Shown here one piece after another: positions 46,492-54,556 of a DNA stretch of 64,000 nt (its first letter is position 1; every line of letters starts with the position of its first letter). The DNA lies in contig BQJP01000011.1 in the NCBI GenBank assembly GCA_021604765.1, positions 1 through 64,000 of the forward strand, given 5' to 3'. Below the pieces are notes generated by a model, which did not search any database, was not told where the DNA came from, and saw nothing but the letters and a program-made list of their open reading frames with translations. Made by a program: the position numbers and the translations under genes. This DNA is from Thermodesulfobacteriota bacterium. Lineage in GTDB: Bacteria; Desulfobacterota_D; UBA1144; Nemesobacterales; UBA2774.

Positions 46492-47835
46492 CTAGAAACC
46501 AAACGCCCATTGCAATAAGACTCTATCTGGTAACCCATCATTAAATTCATAGGCAATTTTCAAAGGTACGCTTGACAAAAGCCACCAGTCAAGCCCAATT
46601 GCATACTGCTCCTCGTCCCGTCCTGGTAGATAATTTTTGCCGTATCTGAAAACAGGCTCAAGCCCGTTTATGAAACCGCCGAGATAACGGTTTTCTATGG
46701 AAATATCGGACAACCTGTAAGAACCCTGGGCATAATATCCGGTCTTCTTAGTCTCACCACTGCCTACATTATCGTTCTTAAGGTGTATGAACTCTGCGAG
46801 TACTAACAACCCTCTGTATTGATATTCTGTGTCGAACCCATACATGAAGAAATTTATATCATCCTCGGCATCACCAAACATAAGCGATCCTCCGACTTCC
46901 CAATTCCATACCGGCAGCAAACCTATCCTTCCACCAAACGCTTTGTTGGAATTTATATCTGTGAAGTTGTTTCCAAAAACTAAATTTGTTTGTGTACCGC
47001 CGTTTCCATTTTCTTCGGGTTCGTCGCCTTCATTAGCGGTAGTTGTTGTTTCATCATTATCATCTCCACCTGATTCCTCGCCGTGATCGTCCTCAGATTC
47101 AATTCTCGGCCCGTTTACAAGGTAAAAGGCGTAATTGATTTTCGATCCTTCAAACATGTTAAGCGCAAAACCGCCGCTGACTTGCGCTCCAATATCACTC
47201 AGTACAGGGACTATACCCCCTTCGTCGTGTCCTCCGTAAATAATCGGTCGACTCGGCATCTTGTTAATCCATGTGGGGTGGAACCTTTGTGAAAAGACGT
47301 TAAACGGCAATATTATTTTTCCCGCACTCAATGTCACATAGTCATTAAGAAAAAAGTCTATCTCACCTATTTCTAAACCTATTTCGAGTTCATCGTCTTC
47401 TAGTTCAAACTCAGGCTCTATAATTACGTGCAAGTTTTTATATAGTTGGTAATGAAATACCGGAGCAAAAACAGCGCTGAATGTACTTGGATTACCATCC
47501 GCTTTATTAAAACCAACAGCACCGTAACCAGTGAAAAGTGTTTTGGACGTATTGAATATGCCGAATTTTTGGATCCTTTCATCAACATAAGATCCAATTG
47601 AAGTGGAAGCCTGCTCCTGTGATTCTTCCTGATCACGGATAACCTGCTCTACCATCTTTTTTTCTTCGGCTCTTTGTTTCTCTAAGTCTTCGACCCTTTG
47701 GTTTAGCCTTCTTATTTCCTCCTTAAGAATCTTTAATTCACCATCTGTATCTTGAGCACTAACTGGATTTAATGCGAAGACCAATAGAAAGGAAATAATT
47801 AATAAAAAAATGAAAATAGAATTGTTTAATCTCAT
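46492..47835 (-). CDS. Outer-membrane porin with coiled-coil N-terminus and acidic loop
   Basis: A 447-residue protein: signal peptide (about residues 1-28), a coiled coil (ELKILKEEIRRLNQRVEDLEKQRAEEKK, about 32-62), then a beta-barrel ending AFGF. A long acidic Asp/Glu/Gly/Asn stretch (around residues 247-283) is probably a surface loop and might bind cations. No signature narrows the substrate; phosphate-selective or general porin families are the nearest by look. ATG with CGGAG about 12 nt upstream. First gene of the long minus-strand series and preceded by a sigma-54 promoter. Confidence 0.78.
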   Translation of the reverse strand: MRLNNSIFIFLLIISFLLVFALNPVSAQDTDGELKILKEEIRRLNQRVEDLEKQRAEEKKMVEQVIRDQEESQEQASTSIGSYVDERIQKFGIFNTSKTLFTGYGAVGFNKADGNPSTFSAVFAPVFHYQLYKNLHVIIEPEFELEDDELEIGLEIGEIDFFLNDYVTLSAGKIILPFNVFSQRFHPTWINKMPSRPIIYGGHDEGGIVPVLSDIGAQVSGGFALNMFEGSKINYAFYLVNGPRIESEDDHGEESGGDDNDETTTTANEGDEPEENGNGGTQTNLVFGNNFTDINSNKAFGGRIGLLPVWNWEVGGSLMFGDAEDDINFFMYGFDTEYQYRGLLVLAEFIHLKNDNVGSGETKKTGYYAQGSYRLSDISIENRYLGGFINGLEPVFRYGKNYLPGRDEEQYAIGLDWWLLSSVPLKIAYEFNDGLPDRVLLQWAFGF

Positions 47836-47941
47836 CTTACCAATCTCCGTTTTGTAAAATCTGTATCAAATCAATACTTAAAAAACTCATCAGGCCCTGT
47901 CCTTGTATCAAATCCATCCAAACGGTGTTTGTACTTGTAAT

Positions 47942-47958
47942 AATGCAAGTTGAATACC
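47942..47958 (-). promoter_or_regulatory. Sigma-54 promoter for the porin operon
   Basis: Minus strand TGGTAT-N5-TTGCA: GG and GC at the -24/-12 spacing. Predicted start near 47,932, 97 nt before the porin ATG. It lies 99 bp from the central enhancer palindrome at 48,057. The 493-bp gap 47,836-48,328 holds this promoter, the enhancer pair and the opposite promoter, and no gene that I can see. Confidence 0.7.
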
Positions 47959-48056
47959 AGAGAAATCAAAATTGCCATTCTGGCGCTAACAGCCTGAAAT
48001 AAAACAATTTATTATTCTTGAGAAGAACTATGGAATTATGATCATTTCAATTTCGC

Positions 48057-48092
48057 TGTTGAAAATTCAACACATGGCGTTGGATATCCAAC
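48057..48092. promoter_or_regulatory. Tandem enhancer sites for the sigma-54 activator
   Basis: Two palindromes: TGTTGAAAATTCAACA (48,057-48,072) and GTTGGATATCCAAC (48,079-48,092), sharing GTTG-N6-CAAC. Their centres are 21 bp apart, two helical turns, as for NtrC-type binding sites. They sit midway between two divergent sigma-54 promoters. Confidence 0.7.
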
Positions 48093-48177
48093 TATAAAAA
48101 GGGCTGAACAAATTATTCAAACAGGAAATCATTAGAAAAATTAGCGATCAAAGCTGAATAGCTCTACTCTAGTCTCA

Positions 48178-48193
48178 TGGCATATAACTTGCC
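48178..48193 (+). promoter_or_regulatory. Sigma-54 promoter for the two-component genes
   Basis: TGGCAT-ATAAC-TTGCC on the plus strand, exact -24/-12 spacing. Predicted start near 48,204, about 125 nt before the kinase ATG. With the enhancer 106 bp upstream, this implies positive autoregulation. Confidence 0.7.
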
Positions 48194-48328
48194 AACTTAT
48201 ATAAGACAGTATTATTGAGATATGCATGAGTGAAGGATTTAAGCTTATTAGGAAAGATTTATGGATAATTTTACAAAAACGTTATAACATGTGCTTAACC
48301 AGATATTTCATAGTAGAATTATAGAGTT

Positions 48329-49417
48329 ATGATGCTTAATCAATGGAAAATCAACAAACTTAGTCTTAGATTGGGTCTAATTATAATTATTGTTTTAGTA
48401 GTTGGATTAGGCTCTCTTCATTTTTTTACTGATAGAGAGATGTTCGAAGCTTATCAACATTTCTATTATGTACCAATTATACTCGCAGCAATTTGGTTTG
48501 GTTGGCTTGGAGGCTTAATTGTATCACTTATTATATCCTTGACTTATATACTCGAACTAATCGTTAGCCCTTTTAACGTTATGGGGCTCTATTCAGAAAT
48601 ACTTTTTTATATTCTTGTAGGTGTCGGGATCGGTTTTCTGGTGGATATAGAAAAAAAACAAAAAGAGAAGTTAGAAGAAACGTCTGAAGAACTAAGTAAA
48701 GCATATATAAAGCTACAAAACACCTATGAGATGCTTAGGCAATCGGATAGACTGGCTCTATTAGGGCAGCTTTCCGCAGGACTTACACACGAGATTAGAA
48801 ATCCACTCGGTTCTATCAAGGGAGCAGTAGATATACTAGAAAATGAGTTTGATAAAGAAAACCAAAAATATGAATTCGTACTAATAATTAAAGATGAAAT
48901 AAAAAGACTTAATCGGCTTCTAATGAACTTTACTCGCTATGCAAAACCCCCTGAGTTAGAATTACGAGAGGTTGATATAAAAGAAATCATTAATCCAGTG
49001 ATTAGTCTTATAAGAGCTACAGCAAAACAAGATAATGTTAAGATATTAACAGAATTGGGTAGCGACCTCCCTCCAATCTTGGTAGATTCCGAACAACTGA
49101 AGCAGGTATTTTTTAATATTATACTAAACGGTGTTCAGTCTATGCCCTCAGGGGGCAACCTGAAAATCAAAACTGTAAGAAACGACAATCATTTAGAAGT
49201 ATCGATCGAGGATGAGGGAATCGGAATCGAAACTGAGAAGCTACGTAAAATCTTTGAGCCCTTTTTTACAACCAAAGAAAACGGTACTGGTTTAGGCCTA
49301 GCAATTTCATATCAGCTGGTTAAAAAACATGGCGGAGATATAAGCATTCACCCGAACACTAAACGAGGTTTAACATTCTGTGTAAAGATCCCTATAGAGC
49401 AAAGTGATGAAAAATAA
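48329..49417 (+). CDS. Membrane sensor histidine kinase, ZraS/NtrB-like
   Basis: A 362-residue kinase with four hydrophobic segments in the first 110 residues and almost no periplasmic domain, so any signal is probably read in the membrane or by the cytoplasmic side, unlike ZraS with its periplasmic sensor. A coiled coil follows (about 110-145), then the H-box LTHEIRNPLGSIKG (His near 154), N-box FFNIILNGVQSMP (near 265), DEGIGIE (G1), FEPFFTT and GTGLGLAIS (G2). It overlaps the regulator gene by 14 bp. Its promoter carries the regulator's own enhancer. Confidence 0.93.
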   Translation: MMLNQWKINKLSLRLGLIIIIVLVVGLGSLHFFTDREMFEAYQHFYYVPIILAAIWFGWLGGLIVSLIISLTYILELIVSPFNVMGLYSEILFYILVGVGIGFLVDIEKKQKEKLEETSEELSKAYIKLQNTYEMLRQSDRLALLGQLSAGLTHEIRNPLGSIKGAVDILENEFDKENQKYEFVLIIKDEIKRLNRLLMNFTRYAKPPELELREVDIKEIINPVISLIRATAKQDNVKILTELGSDLPPILVDSEQLKQVFFNIILNGVQSMPSGGNLKIKTVRNDNHLEVSIEDEGIGIETEKLRKIFEPFFTTKENGTGLGLAISYQLVKKHGGDISIHPNTKRGLTFCVKIPIEQSDEK

Positions 49418-50795
49418 AACTATCTTATTGATAGATGATGATAAAAGCTTTAGAAGAGTAATAGAATATCAACTCGTCGAAGAGGGGTATGAAGTAATTA
49501 CTGCAGACAATGGGTCTATAGGTCTCGATATATTAAGTAATCAAAAAATCGACTTGGTTATAACCGATATTCGTATGCCTGAAATGGATGGTTTGGAACT
49601 TCTTAAAAAATTAAAAGAAATTTCATATGATGGGATTGTAATTGTTGTAACTGCATACGGATCAATTGAGTCGGCTGTAGAAGCTATGAGGTTAGGAGCT
49701 AATGACTATATAACAAAACCAGTAGACAAGAATGAGCTCTTACTTAAGGTTGAAAAAGCTCTTAAGTACAAAGACCTTTTGATTGAGAATAAGACCCTCC
49801 GGGAATTTTTATCGGGATCATTCAATTTCGATAATATGATCGGTAAATCATCGGCATTGAAAGAAGTCTATGAGATTGTTAGTCAGGTCGCTAACATCGA
49901 TTCTTCTATTTTAATTCAAGGTGAAAGTGGTACGGGGAAGGAAGTACTGGCTAAAGCGATTCACTTTAACAGTCTCAGAAACACTAAACCTTTTGTTGTC
50001 GTAAATTGTGGCGCAATCCCGGAGAACTTACTTGAATCTGAGCTTTTTGGTTATAAGCGGGGTAGTTTCACTGATGCTAGAACAGATAAAGCTGGAAAAT
50101 TTGAAGCCGCTGAAGGAGGTACTATCTTCCTTGACGAAATAAGCGAACTACCTTTAAAACTCCAGGTCAAAATTCTAAGAACACTTCAGGATAAAGAAAT
50201 TGATAAAATCGGCGAGCTAAAGCCACGCAAGGTAGATGTACGAATTATTGCGGCTACAAATCAAGATCTTAAAAAATTAGTATATGAGAAACAGTTTAGG
50301 GATGATCTTTTTTATCGCCTGAGTGTTATTCCGATAAGTCTACCACCGCTCAGGGAAAGACAAGGGGATATACCGCTTCTAGCTGTTAATTTTCTTGATA
50401 AGTTTGCTAAGCTATTTGGCAAGAATGGTATAAATTATGATGATGAGGTTATTAAGGTCTTCTGTAAATATCATTGGCCGGGAAATATTCGAGAACTTGA
50501 AAATTTGATTCATAGGCTAGTGGTGCTTTGTCAAGGTGAGATTATTTCTAAAAATGATCTGCCAAAAGAGCTCCTCGAAGGAAAAATATCTGAGGCACTA
50601 GATTACATACTGCCTATCCCTGAAAGTGGTATCGACTTAAAGAATTTGGAAAGAGAATTAATTGTTCAAGCTCTTATAAAGAAGAATTGGAATCAGACTC
50701 AGGCAGCTAAACTATTGAATATATCACGAAATTCCCTAATTTACAGCATGCAAAAATATGGTATCAAACACCAAGTACCCAGTGATAAAAACTAA
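49404..50795 (+). CDS. Sigma-54-dependent response regulator, ZraR/NtrC-like
   Basis: A 463-residue activator: receiver domain (residues 5-118, phosphoacceptor Asp near 54 in TDIRMPEMDG, Thr in VTAYG, Lys in ITKPVD), AAA+ domain (about 142-375; Walker A GESGTGKE, Walker B GGTIFLDEI), and a C-terminal Fis-type helix-turn-helix (WNQTQAAKLLNISRNSLIYSMQKYGI). The sigma-54 contact loop reads GSFTDA in place of GAFTGA; the core Phe-Thr is kept. Predicted to bind the TGTTG-N6-CAACA palindromes at 48.06 and 51.21 kb and drive the four sigma-54 promoters of the island. Confidence 0.95.
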   Translation: MMKNKTILLIDDDKSFRRVIEYQLVEEGYEVITADNGSIGLDILSNQKIDLVITDIRMPEMDGLELLKKLKEISYDGIVIVVTAYGSIESAVEAMRLGANDYITKPVDKNELLLKVEKALKYKDLLIENKTLREFLSGSFNFDNMIGKSSALKEVYEIVSQVANIDSSILIQGESGTGKEVLAKAIHFNSLRNTKPFVVVNCGAIPENLLESELFGYKRGSFTDARTDKAGKFEAAEGGTIFLDEISELPLKLQVKILRTLQDKEIDKIGELKPRKVDVRIIAATNQDLKKLVYEKQFRDDLFYRLSVIPISLPPLRERQGDIPLLAVNFLDKFAKLFGKNGINYDDEVIKVFCKYHWPGNIRELENLIHRLVVLCQGEIISKNDLPKELLEGKISEALDYILPIPESGIDLKNLERELIVQALIKKNWNQTQAAKLLNISRNSLIYSMQKYGIKHQVPSDKN

Positions 50796-50839
50796 TAGAA
50801 AGTATTTGTGTAATAATTCGTATAACTACCCAAAATAAT

Positions 50840-51052
50840 TCAATGATATCCTTGCTTATCTTTATGCTCTGTTAAATTTGGCTCCATAGAATGGGGTCTT
50901 ATTGAGTCGCATTTTGTCTTGTCATCAGGGTTCTTATCAATACACTCCTGATATTCTTGATAGCCATAACTTCCAGGACTCTCTGAAAAAATCGGACGAT
51001 ACGAACAACTCGCAAAAAGAACAATAGTAAAAATTATCATCAACAATTTTAT
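50840..51052 (-). CDS. Small lipoprotein under sigma-54 control, start uncertain
   Basis: A short lipoprotein: hydrophobic signal ending in lipobox LFASC, then about 54 polar residues with CIDKNPDDKTKC. An ATG at 51,064 gives 74 residues but has no ribosome-binding site and lies only about 4 nt from the predicted transcription start. ATA at 51,050-51,052 has GAGG 6 nt upstream and would give the ideal signal MKLLMIIFTIVLFASC. TTG or ATG codons a few residues later are further options. Function unknown; it ends 45 bp from the convergent regulator gene. Confidence 0.65.
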   Translation of the reverse strand: MKLLMIIFTIVLFASCSYRPIFSESPGSYGYQEYQECIDKNPDDKTKCDSIRPHSMEPNLTEHKDKQGYH

Positions 51053-51078
51053 GGTTAACCTCATAAATTAACTGTAAA

Positions 51079-51094
51079 GGCAATTAATATGCCA
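51079..51094 (-). promoter_or_regulatory. Sigma-54 promoter for the small lipoprotein
   Basis: Minus strand TGGCAT-N5-TTGCC with exact -24/-12 spacing; predicted start near 51,068. It lies 117 bp from the enhancer at 51,211 and divergent from the antiporter promoter. Confidence 0.7.
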
Positions 51095-51210
51095 ATAGAG
51101 AATATCAAAGTATGGAGTACTTATACTACCAAAAAATTTAGAAATATTATGATTTTCCTTGATTAAGTACACAAATAAGTAAATCAGGATGATGATTTTC
51201 AAACGCCTAT

Positions 51211-51226
51211 TGTTGTATTTTCAACA
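51211..51226. promoter_or_regulatory. Enhancer palindrome of the second divergent sigma-54 pair
   Basis: TGTTGTATTTTCAACA, matching the 48,057 site at all but two central positions in the palindromic sense. A degenerate partner half-site ATTTTCAAAC lies 22 bp upstream (51,195-51,204). It lies between promoters at 51,079-51,094 and 51,366-51,381. No gene is seen in 51,065-51,435. Confidence 0.68.
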
Positions 51227-51365
51227 GTTCGAAGATTAAATAATCATTTTAGATAAAGAGAATTATATTTTTATCCCTAGTTTTTATTCATAAATGATTT
51301 TATTGGCCAAAATAAATATTAAATCTGCTGTCTCTGTTCTGAACTAAGAAATGTAAATGCTTATA

Positions 51366-51381
51366 TGGCACTTAAATTGCC
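51366..51381 (+). promoter_or_regulatory. Sigma-54 promoter for the cation antiporter
   Basis: TGGCAC-TTAAA-TTGCC on the plus strand, a full match to the -24/-12 consensus. Predicted start near 51,392; a GGAG ribosome-binding site follows at 51,426-51,429. Confidence 0.75.
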
Positions 51382-51435
51382 ATACTAAAAATATAAAAAC
51401 TATAAACTTCATTTTAGTAGCGACCGGAGAAAAAA

Positions 51436-52815
51436 ATAAGCGTAAAACACTTTGACCCATTATCACTGATTTTATTGGAAATTGTACTTATTATCATTGC
51501 AGCTGTGATAGGCCGTTGGTTAGCCAGAATATTAAAACAACCCACGGTTTTGGGAGAATTGGTTGCTGGAATAATCATTGGTAATATTGGCTTTTGGTTT
51601 GATATGCCGATTTTTACTTTAATAATGGAGCTTAGCAATGTAGAAGAGATTTTCAGAGTTATCTGTTCATCCGGAATCTCGGTCGCTGAGGGTGTCAGAC
51701 ATGTTTACTCTCCGACTCAACTCACAGATGGTGAAATTGGGAATCAGCTTTTGGCGATACTCACTGGTACTCACGCCCCCAGATACATAATTATGGGGTT
51801 TACTTTATGGCTGTTCTCCGGTCTTGGAATTATCATTCTACTTTTCATGGTTGGACTTGATACAAGCATAGCCGATATGAAAAATGTAGGGAGACAGGCA
51901 ACAATGGTTGCCTTATTTGGTGTAGCAATTCCTCTGATTCTGGGAATTGTTATTAGTTATTGGATTCTGCTGGAATCTTCCATATCGTTCAGACTGTTTT
52001 TAGGAGCCACGTTATCGGCAACGAGTATAGGCATTACAGCAAGGCTATTCAAAGACCTGAATCAAATCCAAGACAAAACCGTACAAATAATTCTAGGTGC
52101 TGCAGTAATAGATGACATAATTGGTTTGATACTACTTGCCATTGTAGTGGCAATTGCAACAGCTGGTGAGTTAGATTTGCTTCTAATCTTACGTATTTCA
52201 ATACTTTCTATTATGTTCTTAGGAGCAGTCTTTTTTTTCGGTGAGCGCTTAGTTCGCTGGACATTGGTCAACAGATTTGATCAGAAAAACCAGAAACTAT
52301 TGTATTCTATTTGCCTCGCTTTTACTCTTTCCTTGGTCGCAAATTTGATCGGACTATCTTCGATTGTAGGTGCCTTCGCTGCAGGTTTGATTCTTAGTGA
52401 AAGTTATTTTACCAAAAGCTCATCTGATAAGGCAACTATAAAAGATTTAATTGCTCCTCTTGAAGCTGTATTTACACCAATATTTTTTGTTCTTATGGGA
52501 ATGCAAGTTAATTTAACAACTTTTTTGATGGAGGACGCTATATGGCTATCTTTATCAATCACAGCAGTAGCAATTCTTGGGAAACTATTATCAGGTATCT
52601 TTGCCGGCCGCCAAAATGATCGCCTGTCAATAGGAATCGGAATGGTTCCTCGAGGTGAAGTAGGTCTAATATTTGCTATTATAGGTAAAAGTTTGGGGGT
52701 ATTTAGCAATACTATATTCTCTGCAGTTGTTTTCATGGTCATTGTTACAACATTGATTACACCAGTACTATTAAAGTGGTCTGTAAATAGAAATCCTAGT
52801 GCTTCTATTGGTTAA
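51436..52815 (+). CDS. CPA2-type Na+/H+ or K+/H+ antiporter
   Basis: A membrane antiporter of about 459 residues with some 12 helices and no RCK domain. Family signatures: QPTVLGELVAGIIIG near residue 35, a conserved Asp pair (AVIDDIIGLILLA near 223), SSIVGAFAAGLIL (near 308) and GRQNDRLSIGIGMVPRGEVGLIF (near 393). A TTG at 51,475 is the first usual start, but KHFDPLSLILLEIVLIIIAA upstream of it is in frame and matches the family N-terminus. ATA at 51,436, with GGAG 6 nt upstream, is the best start. Driven by a sigma-54 promoter, so it belongs to the ZraSR-like regulon. Confidence 0.88.
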   Translation: MSVKHFDPLSLILLEIVLIIIAAVIGRWLARILKQPTVLGELVAGIIIGNIGFWFDMPIFTLIMELSNVEEIFRVICSSGISVAEGVRHVYSPTQLTDGEIGNQLLAILTGTHAPRYIIMGFTLWLFSGLGIIILLFMVGLDTSIADMKNVGRQATMVALFGVAIPLILGIVISYWILLESSISFRLFLGATLSATSIGITARLFKDLNQIQDKTVQIILGAAVIDDIIGLILLAIVVAIATAGELDLLLILRISILSIMFLGAVFFFGERLVRWTLVNRFDQKNQKLLYSICLAFTLSLVANLIGLSSIVGAFAAGLILSESYFTKSSSDKATIKDLIAPLEAVFTPIFFVLMGMQVNLTTFLMEDAIWLSLSITAVAILGKLLSGIFAGRQNDRLSIGIGMVPRGEVGLIFAIIGKSLGVFSNTIFSAVVFMVIVTTLITPVLLKWSVNRNPSASIG

Positions 52816-52887
52816 TTTGAAGAGCATAGGCATTCCAATTCTTTCGTGTACGACTCCTAACAACAACTTTAGTTAACCATAAAAATC

Positions 52888-53316
52888 TTATTCAACATCC
52901 TTATTAGTGTTTCCATTAAAATTTAGTAGATTTGTCTCATTTTCAAAATAATAAACACTGCCGTTCTGCTCAGCACCTATTATAGATTCTGCTTTATCAA
53001 CTTTCCTGTTACTAACAGGGTCAATAGATTCTCGACTATTCGGATCATTCTTTAGAGTAGCTTCGCACATTTTGCAGCAACCGTAGTAGGTTTTTCCTTC
53101 CACTTCGACAGGTATTTGTTCATTATTAAAAAGTTGGTCATTGATCATACATACGTATTTTGACTCTACTTCAGATAGGGCAGGTAAAGTCGTCTTATCA
53201 GTATCGCTTTCCTTTGAACCTTGAGCCCCTGCCTGTGAAATAAGAACTGCTACAACTAAAAATAAACTAACGCTTAAAACCCTAACTTTAGAAAGTGAAA
53301 AAGTCTTAGTTGTCAT
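52888..53316 (-). CDS. Exported YHS/TRASH-like metal-binding protein
   Basis: A 142-residue protein. ATG at 53,316 is chosen over one 27 nt upstream because AAGGAGG lies 8 nt before it. Signal peptide ends near SQAGAQ. The mature part contains KYVCMINDQLF and YYGCCKMCEATL (CxN...CCxMC pattern), then DPVSNRKVDKAE...VYYFENETN, the second YHS-like unit. This two-unit layout is seen in exported metal-resistance proteins. It is last in the RND efflux operon series. Confidence 0.75.
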   Translation of the reverse strand: MTTKTFSLSKVRVLSVSLFLVVAVLISQAGAQGSKESDTDKTTLPALSEVESKYVCMINDQLFNNEQIPVEVEGKTYYGCCKMCEATLKNDPNSRESIDPVSNRKVDKAESIIGAEQNGSVYYFENETNLLNFNGNTNKDVE

Positions 53317-53355
53317 ATAACGAACCTCCTTGGTTTTTTTCATTGCCCTTATTGC

Positions 53356-53841
53356 TTACTCTATATGTTTTGGAGCCCAACTGAAGCGAAGATTTTTTCT
53401 CTCATCATCAATATTTAAACCAACAACCGCATTAAACGGTCCAATACTTTCGATTCCAGTTGTGGCATACAGATATGGTACTTGATCCCGATATCCACGT
53501 TTTAAATCAAACCATTTTATAGAATTAGATTTCATACGTGTCATACGTAAATAACCACGTCCGGTAATATCTTCTGGCATAGGAATAGGGTTCATATCGT
53601 CGTCTATCATTATAAGGGAAATATCTCCACTCTTATAATCGACTACAAATTCTACGTAATTCTTTTCCAGTTTTAGCACTATCCCCCCATTCGGGCCATC
53701 CAACTCTTCCTCTTGATAACCCTTGCCCATTAGTGGGCCATGAGACCAAGCACTGTTGCTCAATTTAGGGATTAACCCCAGAGAGATAATAAGAATTAGA
53801 GTAAGGACTATTTTAAAAAAAGATTTTCTCCGTAATTGCAT
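53356..53841 (-). CDS. Exported hypothetical protein of the RND operon
   Basis: A 161-residue protein with a signal peptide (about residues 1-32). The mature part looks all-beta: LDGPNGGIVLKLEKNYVEFVVDYKSGDISLIMIDDDMNPIPMP resembles a short domain found next to or within heavy-metal efflux adaptors. Strong ribosome-binding site GGAGG 9 nt upstream. It lies 39 bp before the YHS/TRASH-like gene. Possible periplasmic accessory; not proven. Confidence 0.68.
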   Translation of the reverse strand: MQLRRKSFFKIVLTLILIISLGLIPKLSNSAWSHGPLMGKGYQEEELDGPNGGIVLKLEKNYVEFVVDYKSGDISLIMIDDDMNPIPMPEDITGRGYLRMTRMKSNSIKWFDLKRGYRDQVPYLYATTGIESIGPFNAVVGLNIDDERKNLRFSWAPKHIE

Positions 53842-54008
53842 TAGATCTTTCCTCCCATTGATTGTATTTCCAATTTTTTAAACCTTGAACCGAATTATCC
53901 GAGAACAGAAACTTAGTGCACATCTTTCTCACCATCATTATGAATGTGGACATCTGGCATCTCAGTTTGATTAGTACTTTGGTCGGCAAGATTATCGTGT
54001 TGTTCATC

Positions 54009-54554
54009 TTAGTGTGAATGATCACCGTGGTTATGTTCTTGAGGCATTTTTTCGGATTCTTCTTTTAATGACTTATACTTTTCAGCTGATAAATCGGGAA
54101 GTTTTTGCATGAAAGCAACCATAGCCCAAAGCTCCTCATCGCTGTGAGTTGGTCCGAATGCAGGCATCCCTGTCATCTTAATTCCATTTTGAGTTATCCA
54201 AAAGAGCTCTTCCGGGGGCATATGTAAAGCCAATTCAGACAAGTCCGGAGGCTCAGGATTCAAACCTTCTCCTATCACAGAGGGAGATATACCCGGAGCC
54301 CCGTGACATCCTACACACATTTGATCGTAATTATTGAAGCCTGTCATTGTAAGTGATTCATCATTGAGATTTGGAACAGCAATATCCTTAGAACGCGAAC
54401 GGACCGATTTTTCTTTGGTTGTTTGAAGCACCCACTTTACAATTTCTGTCTCAGGTTTTGTTGCTGCGACATCGAATAGGCCAGAATTAATAAACGCCAA
54501 CCCGCACAATACTAAAAAGATGCCAATAACTAAAAGAATGATAATAATTTTCAT
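54009..54554 (-). CDS. Membrane-anchored monoheme cytochrome c with His-rich tail
   Basis: A 181-residue protein: an N-terminal helix (about residues 2-24), heme motif CVGCH near residue 82, Met ligand candidates in MTGMPAFGPTHSDEELW near 133, and a His-rich end (EHNHGDHSH). After its TAA the same frame stays open for 31 further codons, again rich in Asp/Glu/His (to 53,913), hinting that an older tail was cut by a stop mutation. It lies 2 bp after the RND pump gene. Confidence 0.85.
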   Translation of the reverse strand: MKIIIILLVIGIFLVLCGLAFINSGLFDVAATKPETEIVKWVLQTTKEKSVRSRSKDIAVPNLNDESLTMTGFNNYDQMCVGCHGAPGISPSVIGEGLNPEPPDLSELALHMPPEELFWITQNGIKMTGMPAFGPTHSDEELWAMVAFMQKLPDLSAEKYKSLKEESEKMPQEHNHGDHSH

Positions 54555-54556
54555 AA

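Noticed and set aside
51232-51247. GATTA-AA-TAATC palindrome 21 bp from the 51,211 enhancer as a second activator site
   Set aside because: Spacing is suggestive but the arms do not match GTTG/CAAC; it was left out of the enhancer call.
53813-54025. Minus-strand ORF of 70 codons between the cytochrome and the next exported protein
   Set aside because: It overlaps both neighbours in another frame, has no family pattern or ribosome-binding site, and the gap is better explained by the in-frame remnant of the cytochrome tail plus the next gene's leader.
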